A stretch of 64,000 bases of DNA from Scylla paramamosain (taxonomy: Eukaryota; Arthropoda; Malacostraca; Decapoda; Portunidae). Each line of letters begins with the position of its first letter. The first letter of the stretch is position 1. The position numbers were made by a program, and so were the translations under genes. The stretch covers positions 15,891,501 to 15,955,500 of the forward strand of contig NC_087151.1 in the NCBI RefSeq assembly GCF_035594125.1, in the 5' to 3' direction. Shown piece after piece: positions 10,820 to 25,141 of the stretch. The notes beneath the pieces were generated by a model. The model saw only the letters and a program-made list of their open reading frames with translations, had not been told where the DNA came from and did not search any database.

Positions 10820-11633
10820 GTGCATCTCCAGAGAATTATGGAGAGCATATACAAATCCTACATTAAAATAGCTAGTGATCATCAGCAACTCGTACCACTG
10901 CAAATGCTCCAATTGCTGTTTGCAGATGAGACAGGATTGGCAAAAGATACAGAGAAGTTAACTAGACTGGTAGAGGAGTTTGGACAGGTGTGTTGGAGAA
11001 GGAAACTGAATATTAATGTAGGAAAGAGTAAGGTAATCAGATACACCAGATAGGCAGGTAGGATGAATGTAAGGTTGAATGGTGAGGAGCTGGAGGAGGC
11101 AGAATGTTTGAAATATCTTGGTGGATGGAGGAGTAAAGATGGAGCTTAGAGCCATGGTCAAGGAAGCAGGAAAAGTGTTAGGAGGTATGAATAGACAGTT
11201 TGAAAGTAGGGTATGAAGAGGTAGTACTGTCTACTGCATTGTAATGTGCTAAGACTTGAAGTATGGGAATAGCAAATGAGAAGAGATTAAATGTAATGGA
11301 GATTTGATGTCTAAGGAGTATGTGTGGAGTAATTTGGATGGACAGAGTCAGAAATGAAAAAGTGAGAAAAAAAGATGTTGCAAGAGACTGGGCAGGATGG
11401 GCAGAGATGGATGTGTTGAGATGGTTTGGACATGTTGAGAGGATGAAGGATGATAGCCTAGTGAAAATAATAATAAAATCAAGTGTGAGAAGTATGAATA
11501 TAAAGGATGGATGATAGTGTAAAGGAAGCCTTGAAGGGAAGAGGACTGACACTGGGACATAGTAGAATGACTGTGCATGACAAAAGCAAATGGAGAGTAG
11601 TTGTAAGTGCATAAGGAATGACACAGCCCTGTG
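10820..11633 (+). pseudogene. RTE-like LINE, RT C-terminal remnant
   Basis: Plus-strand frames read LLFADETGLAKDTEKLTRLV (active site FADD changed to FADE), then RKLNINVGKSKVIRYTR, VRLNGEELEEAECLKYLGG, MCGVIWMDRVRNEKVRKK and VLRWFGHVERMKDDSLVK. This is the palm-to-C-terminus order of RTE-like elements and the same family style as 1-1345. Stops and several frameshifts are present. The palm and thumb remain; the endonuclease and fingers are missing. Confidence 0.8.
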
Positions 11634-11686
11634 ACTTCTGAGGAAGGCACCACACATCAATGATGTGTGGTGCCTTCCTCAGAAGT
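11634..11686. repeat. 26-bp perfect inverted repeat with 1-nt spacer
   Basis: Arms 11634-11659 and 11661-11686 are exact reverse complements (ACTTCTGAGGAAGGCACC begins the left arm) around a single A. The left arm continues the RTE-like LINE 3' region. Confidence 0.95.
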
Positions 11687-12123
11687 TTCACATTGGTGTG
11701 GTAAGGGGGGTTACTTGCTATGAAGGAGTCTTGTTCCAAGCCTGACCATGCAAACTGTGCAGCTGATCCCCATAAAGTGAGGACAAGAGCACTTTCTTTT
11801 CCTCTGTCAGGGACCAAGGGGTTTGGAGAGTGGTGTGAATAAGTGTGAATGTGAAAGTTGCATGTCTTGTCTTGGCTATCTCTTTTTGGTGGAGACAGCC
11901 TTGACATATGTATGTGTATGTATGTACAAGCTACTTTTGGAATCATAAATGTTCTTAGTCTGTAACTTTTGTTGTAACTAATGTATGTAATTGTGATGTA
12001 ATTAGAAGAACTAATGTTTTTTATGTATTTATTTATTTTTTATGTTGATTCAGTTTTATTTTATTTTTTACTTATTCTCATTTTTTCTTTAAACTACATG
12101 TTCATTCTTTGTTTCCTCTTCAG
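11687..12123. other. SMG9: Intronic sequence upstream of SMG9 exon; no gene
   Basis: It begins with the right arm of the fold-back, passes through sequence of unknown origin and ends in a T-rich stretch with the acceptor TTTCCTCTTCAG (12112-12123), a good polypyrimidine tract and AG. Confidence 0.6.
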
Positions 12124-12277
12124 ACTGTTTACCAGGAAGCATTTATGGGATCGTGCCTAGAGAGTGAGAGTCGTGTGGGTGTGTGCAACAGTTTAACCTA
12201 CACCCCATTGGCACAAACATCTTGTGGCAGTCTTGTCAATCTCTTCTTGCTGCCTGACCTCCACCAGAAAGATCACA
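12124..12277 (+). CDS. SMG9: SMG9, internal exon (third from the end)
   Basis: SMG9 joins SMG8 and the SMG1 kinase in the complex that phosphorylates UPF1 during nonsense-mediated mRNA decay. This 154-bp exon lies between a strong acceptor (TTTCCTCTTCAG) and donor (A|GTATGT). It encodes 51 residues beginning TVYQEAFMGSC and ending SLVNLFLLPDLHQKDH, with one base carried over (phase 1). The VNLFLLP segment matches the conserved strand of the SMG9 G-fold-like domain just before its C-terminal tail. The splice phase fits the exon at 24505 exactly. The 5' part of this exon is not clearly conserved in my memory of the family, so identity rests mainly on the joined C-terminus. Confidence 0.85.
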
Positions 12278-12470
12278 GTATGTATATTTTTGTATTGTTT
12301 TGATGATGTCCATGCAGGAGACCCTGATTTACATTAAGTCATTTTAATGATCACCCTGTTCTAGACCTGTTATGTAGCATTTTTCTAATCTACTATAAAG
12401 AACTTTATTTTTACTATTGATTGGAATCTGAGATTGGTAGAGCTTATATACATTACATATATGCAATAAA
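12278..12470 (+). other. Start of SMG9 intron; no other feature
   Basis: The donor GTATGT at 12278 opens an intron of 12,227 bp that holds all features to 24504. Confidence 0.7.
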
Positions 12471-12592
12471 GCCTCAGTATATCTCAATCTAATTAGGGGG
12501 AAACCACTGATAACAAACGAGAAAATTGGAAAAAACTGTGGTTGGATTCCCCCCTCCCACACTGAACTTTGTTTGGTATGTGAAGGGGAAGT

Positions 12593-12758
12593 TTGGTGTA
12601 CAAAAATGAACCTCAAGTAATATGAGTTTTGGTAACTCATGCATTGGTTGTAAATTATATAACATGTACTTTAAATTGGTGTACAAAAATGAACCTCAAG
12701 TAATATGAATTTTGGTAACTTATGCATTGGATGTAAATTATATAACATGTACTTTATT
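12593..12758. repeat. 83-bp tandem duplication
   Basis: Units start at 12593 and 12676 with TTGGTGTACAAAAATGAACC and differ at only a few bases. Confidence 0.9.
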
Positions 12759-13089
12759 TTGGTATAAATGAAACAAATCTTATAGAAAAAATGTTTTTTC
12801 TGTGCTCAAGTAAGCAAGAATACACTACAAACAAACAAATAGGTAAATGAAATTACATACATACTACGCTTACATACATAAATACAACCATTCACTTCAG
12901 CTGCTGCTGCGAGAACCATTCACTTCAACTGCTGCTGTGAGACTGAGGCAGAGACAATGTGTCACACTTGCCATGTCGTGGAATGCTTTCCTGCCCACTC
13001 CCACTCAAAAACAGCCCAAAACCTCCCCATCCCACTTTCAGGAACTGCCCAAAATGAGCCCAATATTTTACTAATAGTGAATAAGTTAT

Positions 13090-13890
<801 letters not shown>

Positions 13891-14094
13891 CAGCCCAGTT
13901 GGGTGGGAAAACAACCCACCTGGCAACCCTTCCACCCTCACTCACTCCTCTGCTGCCACTGCTGCTGACTGAACTTTCTACCTCATTTACTGACCTTTAT
14001 TCAATAAATCAGATAGATAGTCGGTAGGCCTTATTATGTTCGATAAATGCGAAATTCATTTTAACAGGGTTCAATATAATGAGGATTTACTGTA

Positions 14095-15898
14095 ATCTTA
14101 TACTGTCTTACATCTGCTAAGCATTATAGTATGTCTTTTTATCTTTGTTAGTCATCGGTTGGAGGAAGATTAATTGTACAACAATTATTAGTTATTAATG
14201 AGCCGGACTGAAAAATGTCCCATTTAGACTGCGCATTATAGTGTTATGCAGTTAACTTTTGATATACTAAACTGATTGTGGAAAAGAACAGTTTGTTATA
14301 TCAGAAAATTTGCTGTAACTGTTAGAGTTTGCCTCAAGGCCTTTTAGTGAATTCAGGTAATTTTATGAATTTTATGAATTTGCCATTCACTGACACAGGT
14401 AATACCTTATGCAGTAATTATTGGATGCTGAGGGATCAAATAGCAATGAGCTAACAGAGAAGTTTCCCTAGTCTCCATCTTGTATTTGGTGGGGATATGT
14501 GGGTAACAAGTGTTGGTATTAAACCACCATGTATGCTGCTCCTCCTTGCCCCACTGTGCAATGACACATCTATTCTCCTGCCTCTTTATCACACTGCAAT
14601 GACACATCTACTCTCCTGAGCCTCACAAAGAGTAAAACTCATTTGTTGTACTGTCCACATCATCAGCATCTTGCATTACTTCATTATCAATTTTTATTAT
14701 CAGGCACATAAGATACCTACATTGCATTGTGCTTGTAATTGGCTTGTCTACTTTGTATTTGTCCTCCCTTTTCTTCCACCAGCACTTTTAAAGATCTTTA
14801 GTGCTATGTAACTCTTAATAAAACATTGCAGTGGGCAAGATTTATGAAGACAGACTGAAGGGAACTCACTGCAGACTACACTGTTTAGAGTAAGAACAAC
14901 AGTGAGACCTCTTTGTTAGGTTGACACCCCTACTTCCCAGTGGCCTGCATAGTATAAGTAAAACTCAACGCCCCCCTTAGAAAAAAAAGTAAGGTCTTGC
15001 ATCTAACAAGTAATAGATACTAAAAAAGCATGTTATATGTGAATGTATAAACCAGTGGAAAAACTACAATAAGTAAGAAAAATTTGGGCTGAAGCCTGAT
15101 TTTCACTTAAAATGTACAGTATTGGCATTGATTTAAGTCTTTAATCAGACATACTGTTACAAAATATAAAATAAATACCTAAGACATAATATGGATAACT
15201 CACATGTGAACAATTAAATTAGGTTCATGGTTCAATGGTATCTGAGGCAGAAGGGAGACAGACTACAGTCAGTCTACTCTTTCAAGCCCACCATCCCCAC
15301 TTTCCTCTCTCTCCACCACCTCTTGTGATAACTGTAAGATTTTATCCTTTCATTTACATTACTATTTTCCTTTCAAGTAAATCCAGAAAAATCATCCAGA
15401 ATATCATCAGTTAGATTATTTATGTCCTCATTGTCACTCAGTTTCTTTTCCTTCATTTTCATCAAGATTTGCTATAACTTTCGCATGTTTCACGGGCTCA
15501 CCCCAACACTTCCCAAGAGTTGGGGTGATATGGCACAAGGTGTGATCCACCACCAAATACACAAGATGGGAATTTAGGCGACGGTAGCATGGGCAAGAAT
15601 CAACTACGTATACAGCGCTGACAGAGAAAGGAGACTACTACTGTAGGGGCAGAGGACAAAAATTCACTGGATAAAAACTCTTCAAATAATAATTCACTGG
15701 ACAAAAACACACCAAAAAATATGTAAGGACAGAAATGCACCTAAATAAAGAAGTGTTCTTTATATGTAAGATATTTATAAAAAATTGTATATTTATACAT
15801 TAAAAACTTAAAGGGAAAAAAAAACATAGAAGGGATATTATATTATTTAAACTTTAATGTAATTCAACTATAATATTTAAAACCATAAACTTAAATAA
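14095..15898. other. SMG9 intron, no gene recognised
   Basis: AT-rich. A 37-bp imperfect duplication (CAATGACACATCTA word) sits near 14556-14620. A 9-bp hairpin CACCCCAAC/GTTGGGGTG lies near 15499-15527. Words CCATCTTGTATTTGGTGG (14473) and its near reverse complement (about 15550) face each other, possibly remnants of terminal repeats. No protein match was seen. Confidence 0.5.
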
Positions 15899-16254
15899 TT
15901 ATTCAAAACAAGGAAGGAATTCCTCTGTCAATTTTCTACCAGCAACTGTATCTTCACATAGACTCTTTAACCCCTTCGTGCCCAGGCGGCTGGCGGTCAC
16001 CCATGCATCCCATACCACCCACCCTCAAGACTTACGCTTGTCCAAAAATATTTAAGAAATATGCATGTAAATGCTAGAAAAGTGTTATTAATCCACTATT
16101 TCCACTTAAAAATGAGCAATATGGTATAAACATACACAGTGATATATTATAACGTATAAGAAATAATAATGGCAATGGTAATGATGATAAAAAAATCAAT
16201 GTAATGAGATAAAGATGGTGGTGAAAATAAAAGTACTAGGAATATAAGTAGTAG

Positions 16255-16277
16255 TTGTAGTGGTAGTAGTGGTGGTG

Positions 16278-16322
<45 letters not shown>

Positions 16323-16368
16323 TAGTAGTAGTAGTAGTAGTAGTAGTAGCAGTAGTAGTAGTAGTAGT

Positions 16369-16442
<74 letters not shown>
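16255..16442. repeat. (TAG)n microsatellite in piggyBac
   Basis: A GTA/TGG triplet run of about 190 bp with three single-base phase slips. Polytyrosine and polyleucine frames across it are not genes. Confidence 0.95.
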
Positions 16443-16443
<1 letters not shown>

Positions 16444-16503
16444 AGTCATTTACTTACGGTAAATCACGGGTGGCGGGGGGGTGAATGAAGTGGTGGGGGA
16501 AGA

Positions 16504-17750
16504 TTAGTTATTTTGCTGCTTTTTGGCCACACCACTTGGCCCTGTTTGTGAATCTGCAGCTAGTTCACTGTGCCACAGCTGGAACTGGTCCATGCAGCAC
16601 AGTCCTGGTTCACCAGGACACCCAGGGCAATTGTAGACAGTGTCCTTCCTCTTCTTTCCATTCTTCCAGCACACTCGGCATCGTTTTTGCTTTCCCGGCT
16701 GTTCATGGCAAACCCATGCATGGTACAAGTTTTTTTCCTTCATTACTTTCAGTGAGTGTTTCTCCTGGCCTCATCTTCCCTGATGAGTTCAGCAGCTCCA
16801 TGACCGTGCTTATGTAACCATTGGTGGCTGACATCCATGATGAACTGAAGAAATTCACCTTTATACTGCAACCCCTTTCGGTGCGCAATATAGGAATTCA
16901 GAAGGATACGGAATATGAAATGAATTCCAAGCTTTTTGAACCAGGCTAGGCTTTTCCTTCCGAAAGCATAAGGCTCCAGCAACTGGTCAGCCATATCTAC
17001 AGTTTCCATTCTGCTGTTATGTTTTTCAGTGTGCAGTGGTCTATTATAATAAACAGTCTTTTCCCTAAAGTACGTTTTGCACTTTTCAACCGTACCAGCA
17101 GTGTATTTTGTGGTGAGCACTGTCACTTCTTTGACAGTGGCAGCAGATGAAAATCTCAAGAATTTGAGAATGGAGAGAAACTTATTCCTACTCATCACTT
17201 CCTTTGTGAAAGCTCATGGGCCTCCAAAAGCTGCATTGTGTGACCAATACATATGCATATTGGGAAGTTGTACCACTCCCATGGCTATCAATAACCCAAA
17301 GAATACATGCATGTCATCTGCTGTTACTGGTTTCCACTTTAGCCCATGTACTTTTTTCTTTGTTAGATTTTCAGCAAAATAAGCATTAGCTCTCTCATTA
17401 GCCCATGAACAAAATTTAGAAATCACATAGCTATCTATAAAATGACTAAAAGCATCTCCAGGAGTATGGAAAGTAAGGGCTGGAATAGCCTGAGGCCCTT
17501 GGGCAGTACCATTGGTGAAGCCGGGCGGTGTACATGGCTGTGCATCAGCAAAGATGTCGACAAGAAACTGCCACCCACTGTCTTCAATTGGATCAACATC
17601 CTGCCATAATTCACTATCATTAAGCTCCAGTTCACTGTCACTACTCTCATCTTCACCCTCACTTTCTGGCACATATGATGTATCAGAGTCTGAATCACCC
17701 CTGTCGGGCATGGCAAAAATATAGCAAAAATAAGTTTCCAATAATGGCAA
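16504..17750 (-). pseudogene. piggyBac-like transposase, internally deleted
   Basis: The N-terminal part (17750-17214) has an acidic head (DSDSDTSYVPESEGEDESSD) and the family segment KPVTADDMHVFFGLLIAMGV, then HNAAFGGP. A TGA follows, then MSRNKFLSILKFLRFSS. The next residues jump to TVLTTKYT..., so the central catalytic region with the first two Asp residues is missing. The third catalytic Asp region is present as METVDMADQLLEPYAFG. The C-terminal cysteine-rich zinc domain is kept after a frame change (CRVCWKNGKKRKDT, then YNCPGCPGEPGLCC). It cannot catalyse transposition, but the ends could be mobilised by an intact relative. Confidence 0.9.
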
Positions 17751-18212
17751 GGCAATGAGAAGACACTAAAGTATATCCTTTTGTATTGATAGCCTTAGGC
17801 AAACTGGGCATGGAGAGGCACTTCTGGCCAGTAATATTTTATGATGGACAGTCATGCCATATATAAACAAATTGATTGGCTGATGAGTGTGGCTTATTTT
17901 TATTCCCAACAGTAGGCTATACCAGGCTCATAGACTGCCTACAGGACAAAAAACCACTCCGCAATATGTACGGGTATCGCATGACGTATATGTATACGTC
18001 ATGGTATTTGGTACAGAGCGTGTCCGTGACGTAAAGGTGTACGTCATGGGCATGAAGGGGTTAAATGCTTCTGAAGATGAACATAGTTTCTCTTGGTTCT
18101 CTTCTTTAGAGGTTCACCTCTGTCATCCTGCAACATCATGGTTTTGACAAGGCTTCATTCTTCCTAATGTTATCAGTAACAGTGTTAAAAGATGGATGAG
18201 AATGACCAACAG

Positions 18213-18275
18213 GTTCAGGTTTCACTCATATTGCTTGTTCAAATTCCAGGTTTCACTCATATTGCTTGTTCAAGC
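18213..18275. repeat. 32-bp tandem duplication
   Basis: CAGGTTTCACTCATATTGCT recurs twice in a row inside the MULE remnant. Confidence 0.85.
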
Positions 18276-19190
18276 TGCATCATTTAGGGTATTATTGTGC
18301 ACATTCTATATATCTGATGGAGAAGAAGGTGGAAGTCGTCCAGTATTAACTTGTAGTGATTCTGGACCTTCATTATTTCCAGGAAGTTTTGCATGACGGA
18401 ATGTAAAACATATGTCCTGTCGAAGTATGCAAGGTTTTCAAATTCTTCAGGGATGTTATCTTTCAAAAACTGTATACTTTCCTGCACCTTTTCTAATGGG
18501 AGAAATGCTGACCCATCCATCATTTTCATGGTAGCATTCCACAAGTCTGATTCCTGTATCTTATGCCTTGTACTTTGCATGAAGTGTAGGAAACATCCTT
18601 GAGTAATTACTCGTACATGAGAACCTAGAATGCTACTGACAGCCTGCATGGCAGCTTTTTCAAAATCTAATACAACTTTTATGGCATCTGGTGTGAATCC
18701 TAGCCTTTTATAACAATCTACAACACTTCAAAGCAGTTCTTCATGTACATTTTTTGACTTTCCTGACAAGAATGCATACATGCAGGAAACTGCTGTGTCT
18801 CCTAATGTGGCTCTAATAACAAAGATGCTGAAAAGTTTCTGGAACCATAGCATAGTTCCCATCCATAAACCACATACAGGCACTGCACTGTAATTGCAAG
18901 CACTCATCAGTACCATGTACAACCACTCTGTTGCAGGCAGTCAAATCACTGTCATGCAACATGAATTCACCTCTGCCAACAAAGATCACGTCTGCATGTA
19001 TCCATCTGACCAATGTTGGCATGAACCTGGTCATTTGCAGACTCCAACTCCTGAGCAAGCAGCCGGTTTGGGCGACCCTTAGTTTCTATGACTGTTGTTT
19101 TAGGGTTGCTCTTAATTTTGTGACAGAAACTAAGGCTTCATCTGTTTTATGAGTGGGATCAACAAAGGAGTGTGGATTCTGCACCTAAAA

Positions 19191-20594
<1,404 letters not shown>

Positions 20595-20598
<4 letters not shown>

Positions 20599-20782
20599 CT
20601 CTTCTCCATTGGGCTCCTCCAATCACAATCTCATACCTGTATCTTGTCCCATCGCTCCAATCCCTCCTCAGGATTCCCCTAAGCGGAGGTGCCTCTGGCG
20701 TTTTCATCATTTAATGTGTTTTTTATTGTTCCCGTGATAGCTTTAAACCGCGTTAGCAAAACCCGCTATAGCTGGGGGATAA

Positions 20783-20858
<76 letters not shown>

Positions 20859-22905
20859 CTCTTCTCCATTGGGCTCCTCCAATCACAATCTCATATCTGT
20901 ATCTTGTCCCATCGCTCCAATCCCTCCTCAGGATTCCCCTAAGTGGAGGTGCCTCTGGCGTTTTGCCTCTGTTAGTTGGGGAGACCTGAGGCGGTATTTA
21001 GCTGATTTTCCATGGAATGACCACTGTTTCCATGTCAGAGATCTGTCTATGTGTGCTGAAAGCATAACAGAGGTGATAGTGTCTGGCATGGAGGTGTACA
21101 TTCCTCACTCTTTTTCTTGACCTAAACCTTCCAAACCTTGGTTTAACACAGCCTGTTCTCGTGCTATACATGATAGGAAGGTGGCCCACTCTTCACTCAA
21201 ACCTTTGCAAAAAACTTTACCTTGGATGATTCAGGGCTTGTTCCTCCCTCTCCTCCATCCTCTGACTACTTCATCCTACCTATTGAAATTCTTCGCATTG
21301 ATGTTTTCCGTGCCCTTGCTGGCCTAAACCCTCAGAAGGCTTATGGACCTGATGGGGTCCCTCCTATTGTTTTCCAAAACTGCATCTCTGTGCTTGCATC
21401 TTGTCTGTCAACTTCTAACTTTCCTTCTTGCTGGAAGTTTCCCAACATTCAGCCTATTCCTAAAAGGGGTGACCATTCTAATCCCACAAACTACTATCCT
21501 ATTGCTTTAATTTCCTGCCTATCTAAAGGTTTTGAATCTATCCTCAACAGGAAGATTCTTAAACATCTATCACTTCACAACCTTCTATCTGATCGCTAGT
21601 ATGGGTTCCTTCATGGCTGCTCTACTGGTGATCTTCTGACTTTCCTTACTGAATAATGATCATCCACTTTTAGAAATTTTGGTGAAAATTTTGATGTTGT
21701 CTGAGACATATCCAAAGCTTTTGATAAAGTCTGGCACAAAGTTTTGATTTCCAAACTAGCCTCCTACTACTTCTATCCTCTGTAACTTCAAGTTAGTTTC
21801 CTTTCTGACTGTTCTATTGCTGCTAGGGTAGGTGGTCATGGTTCTACTCCTAAATCTATTAACAGTAGTGTTCCTCAGGGTTCTGTCCTGTCACCCACTC
21901 TCTTCCTATTATTAATCAATGATCTAAACTAAACTTCTTGTCTTATCCACTCCTACGCTGATGATACCACCCTGCACTTTTCCACGTTTTTTCGTAGACA
22001 TCCAACCCTTCAGGAAGCAAACAGTTCATGCAGGGAAGCCACAGAATGCCTGACCTTTGATCTCTCTAAAATTTCTGATTGGGACAGAGTAAACTGACTG
22101 TTGTTCAATGCCTCAAAAACTCTAATTCCTCCATCTATCAGCTCAACACAACCTTCTAGACAACTATCCCCTCTTCTTCAGTGATACTCGACTGTCCCCC
22201 TGTTTTACACTAAACATCCTTGGTCTGTCCTTTTCTTATAATCTAAACTGGAAACCACATCTCATCTCTAGCTAAAACAGCTTCTATGAAGTTAGGTGTT
22301 CTGAGACGTCTCTGCCAGTTTTTCTCATCCCCTAGCTGCTAACTCTGTACAGGGGCCTTATCCGTCCATGTATGGAGTATGCTGCACATGTCTGTGGGTG
22401 TTCCACTCATACCACTCTTCTAGACAAGGTGGAATCAAAAGGTTTTCATCTCATCAACTCCTCACCTCTAACTGACTGTCTTCAGCCTCTTTCTCATCGC
22501 TGCAATGTTGCATCTCTTGCTATCTTCTACTGCTATTTTCATGCTAACTTTTTTTCTAATCTTGTTAACTGTATACCTCCCTTCTTCCCACGGCCTTGGT
22601 GCACAAGATTTTTTTCTTTCATCCCTATTCTGTCCACCTCGCTAATGCAAGAGTTAACCAGTATACTCAATCATTCATCCCTTTCTCTGGTAAACTCTGG
22701 AACTCCCTGCCTGTTTCTGTATTTCCACCTTCCTGTGACTTGAACTCCTTCAAGAGGGAGGTTTCAAGACACTTAATGATTTTTTTATTACTGATTCGGA
22801 CCCTATTCAGGGATGGCATCTCAGCTATTTTTTTTCTTTTTTTCTTTTTCTTTTTCTTTTTTTTTTTTGCCCATGGCATACATAAGAAAATAAGAAAGTA
22901 AAAAA
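20595..22905 (+). pseudogene. Jockey-like LINE (family J), copy 2
   Basis: This copy starts inside the endonuclease, at the region of the SSDHN motif in copy 4, and runs through [20 protein letters not shown] and [15 protein letters not shown] deletion then jumps to SLKPLQKTLPW. RT follows: [40 protein letters not shown], the GVPQGS-like block near 21870 (SVPQGSVLSPTLFLLLIND), YADDTTLHFSTF and the C-terminal LINSSPLTDCLQPLSHR block. The Tyr-Ala-Asp-Asp box survives, but stops and frameshifts (for example near 21600, 21650, 21785 and 21930) inactivate it. It ends in a TTTTC-rich tail. Confidence 0.88.
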
Positions 22906-24504
22906 ATAAATGCGCAGCTTTTGGCCACTCTTGTTTCTGATGATCTCCATTGCTACTGATAGTGATGTGAGAAACTTGATAATGTTTAGAAGCATATTTC
23001 AAATCAAGATTCAGTGTCCAAAGTTATACAACTATCAATCCGGTGTTTGCATTAAAGCCCTATTTGAAGTGTTGAAATAATTTTTGTAATGTATCATAAG
23101 AAGTCCTATTTAGAGGATCGAAACATGTTTCAAATGTTTCAAAAGCTCTTTTTAAAGCATCATAACATGTTTCAAATCATACTCCATTTTTATCCTCTTT
23201 AGATATTGTTCAGTGAATTTTTGTCCTCCTTAGATATTTTTCAGTGAGTTTTTGTCTGGTGTGTTCATGTGTGGTGAATTTTTGTTGTGAGTTTGTGTCT
23301 GGTGAGTTCATGTGTGGTGAATTTTTGTTGTGAGTTTGTGTCTGGTGAGTTTTTTGTCCACACTCCACCACTGGAGTCAGTGGCCCAGTAATAGAGGTTG
23401 TATGAGTGGAGGGAGTAAAATAATTTCGTACTGAGTGTTTAGGCATGGCCTTGTGGGAATTCTTCTGCCTATCACCCTGCCATGTCAGTCACAATACTCA
23501 TGTGTTTGTCAGACTTGTTAACTATTTGTTGCTTCAATAAGAATCTGAGAGCATCAATTTCTTTAATAAGGATGAAAATATTATAAATACATAATTTTTT
23601 TGAGGATAATGGCAATGATTTTGGTGTATATACCATAACACTTGACAACACTGCTCCAAGCTGACCAAGGTCAGTCAATGACTGGCCACAGCCATGCATC
23701 ACAGGTCAGATGGAGGCAGGTGACCACAGTCACTTCCTCACCATCAACAATGGAAACTTAGCTTTCTGCACTTGCCACAAGCCTTTGTTTGCTTCACAGT
23801 AATGAGAAAGAACTTGCCTTATTTATGACAAAAAAAATCTTAGAAGAAAATATCAAAAGAAGATCTTTAATTGAAAGTGATGGTATTCTCAGATCATCTT
23901 AGATAGATTTGGCAGGCAGAGGAAAGGCGAATCCCCCAAGGGGGAAACACTCAGGAAGCTCAGTACAAAATAACTTCACACATAATGTCACACACTTGCC
24001 TAAGGGGTGGCTGGTTTGAGCCATGTGCCTGGGATTATTTCGTTATATACAAAACTCGTGCATTAGATATGAATAGGGGTAAAGATCCAGTAATGTCGCT
24101 AGATGTAAATTTGTTAGATGTAAATTTGTTAGATGCAAGGTTCTACTGTACTTATAATTCTTCACTTAGCTTAACTTAACGAAAACAAGTTTGGCAAATT
24201 TTGTATACATCCACAGATGAAGCAGTGTTTGTTAACTGTATCATAGGTTTCAACCTTGATAGGGTAAAAAAGCAATTATGGAGATATAGGTTTTAGTTGT
24301 AAAATCTTATAGTTTTTACATTACTTTCATTATTGTTAAAACATTACATTCCCATACTTCAAGTTGGCAGCTTACCATTCATATGCTTGAAAGGCTCTCT
24401 CATTGTTGGATTGGGAATTATGATTTGACATCTTAATGTATTTTGTGTCTTGCCATCTCATTTGCTGGCAACTCAAATGCCAATTCTTTTTTCAAAACTT
24501 CCAG
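22906..24504 (+). other. SMG9 intron; 43-bp minisatellite, no gene
   Basis: At 23253-23352 a unit of about 43 bp (core GGTGAATTTTTGTTGTGAG) repeats slightly more than twice. A 14-bp repeat TAGATGTAAATTTG occurs twice near 24101-24128. The 3' end is a T-rich stretch leading to the acceptor CAAAACTTCCAG. Confidence 0.6.
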
Positions 24505-24607
24505 GTCCTGTAGTCTCCTTCAGTGAGGCTATACGTGAAATGCGGCGACAGGTGCTAAGCCTACGTCGTCTGCCTCTCACTCATGTCACTCTGACAGAAA
24601 AGTCTTG
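24505..24607 (+). CDS. SMG9: SMG9, penultimate exon
   Basis: The 103-bp exon lies between acceptor TTCCAG (AG at 24503-24504) and donor TTG|GTGAGT. The carried A from 12277 plus GT makes Ser. The frame then reads PVVSFSEAIREMRRQVLSLR, RLPLTHVTLTEKSW, with TG left over (phase 2). The helix with a spaced Arg/Gln pattern followed by P-L-x-H-x-x-L-T-E-K is the conserved C-terminal region of SMG9. This tail packs against SMG8 in the SMG1 complex in known structures; that role is taken from the family. Confidence 0.92.
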
Positions 24608-24951
24608 GTGAGTATCACACTAACCATTTTAATCTGACACTGTCTATGGGACCATCTTTTGATATCACTTCTTCCATAATAGATAATTAGACATAACTTT
24701 GTCTCTGAAAACTAAAATAAATAACTATGCATTCCTTAACTTGGGCATGCAAGGATTAGAAATTTTAAACCAAGCACTTTTCTTTCTTTTTATTATTATT
24801 TTTCAATTATGCCCTTGTCTTTTACAAGCAATATCATTTTATCTAATAGTTGATTAAATTCTAAAACGTTTGTGGCCATTACAACTCTTAGAGGTAACAT
24901 TTGATTTTTTCATAGTATTTTGGTATTTTATTGATCTTAGTTATCATTAGT

Positions 24952-25141
<190 letters not shown>

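Larger units (their letters stand above)
15971..18060 (-). mobile_element. piggyBac-like transposon with TTAA target duplications
   Basis: TTAA flanks both sides (15967-15970 and 18061-18064). The terminal repeats start CCCCTTCGTGCCCAGGCGG (left) and, read from the right, CCCCTTCATGCCCATGACG. The right subterminal region has repeated ACGTCAT words and a 10-bp hairpin (17980-18003, CATGACGTAT arms). Size is 2,090 bp, similar to a piggyBac element with some internal loss. A (TAG)n tract of nearly 200 bp has grown in the left subterminal region. The element lies within a MULE gene. Confidence 0.95.
15899..19190 (-). pseudogene. Mutator-like (MULE) transposase, split by piggyBac
   Basis: Minus-strand blocks from 19190 downward give, in order: HSFVDPTHKTDEALVSVTKL, then VVVHGTDECLQLQ, CMWFMDGNYAMVPETFQ, VIRATLGDTAVSCMYAFLSG, KSKNVHEELL, the His-containing ITQGCFLHFMQSTRHKIQ, and DGSAFLPLEKVQES. 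The D-G-N-Y/F and C-x2-H segments are typical of the MULE DDE core. After the piggyBac insertion the frame resumes across TTAA with LCEDTVAGRKLTEEFLPCFE and a TAA (15899). Stops and frameshifts make it inactive. The FLYWCH-type DNA-binding domain expected upstream is not seen. Confidence 0.8.

Noticed and set aside
23210..23446. Short periodic repeat considered as a CRISPR array
   Set aside because: Units are about 43 bp, adjacent and without unique spacers: an ordinary eukaryotic minisatellite.
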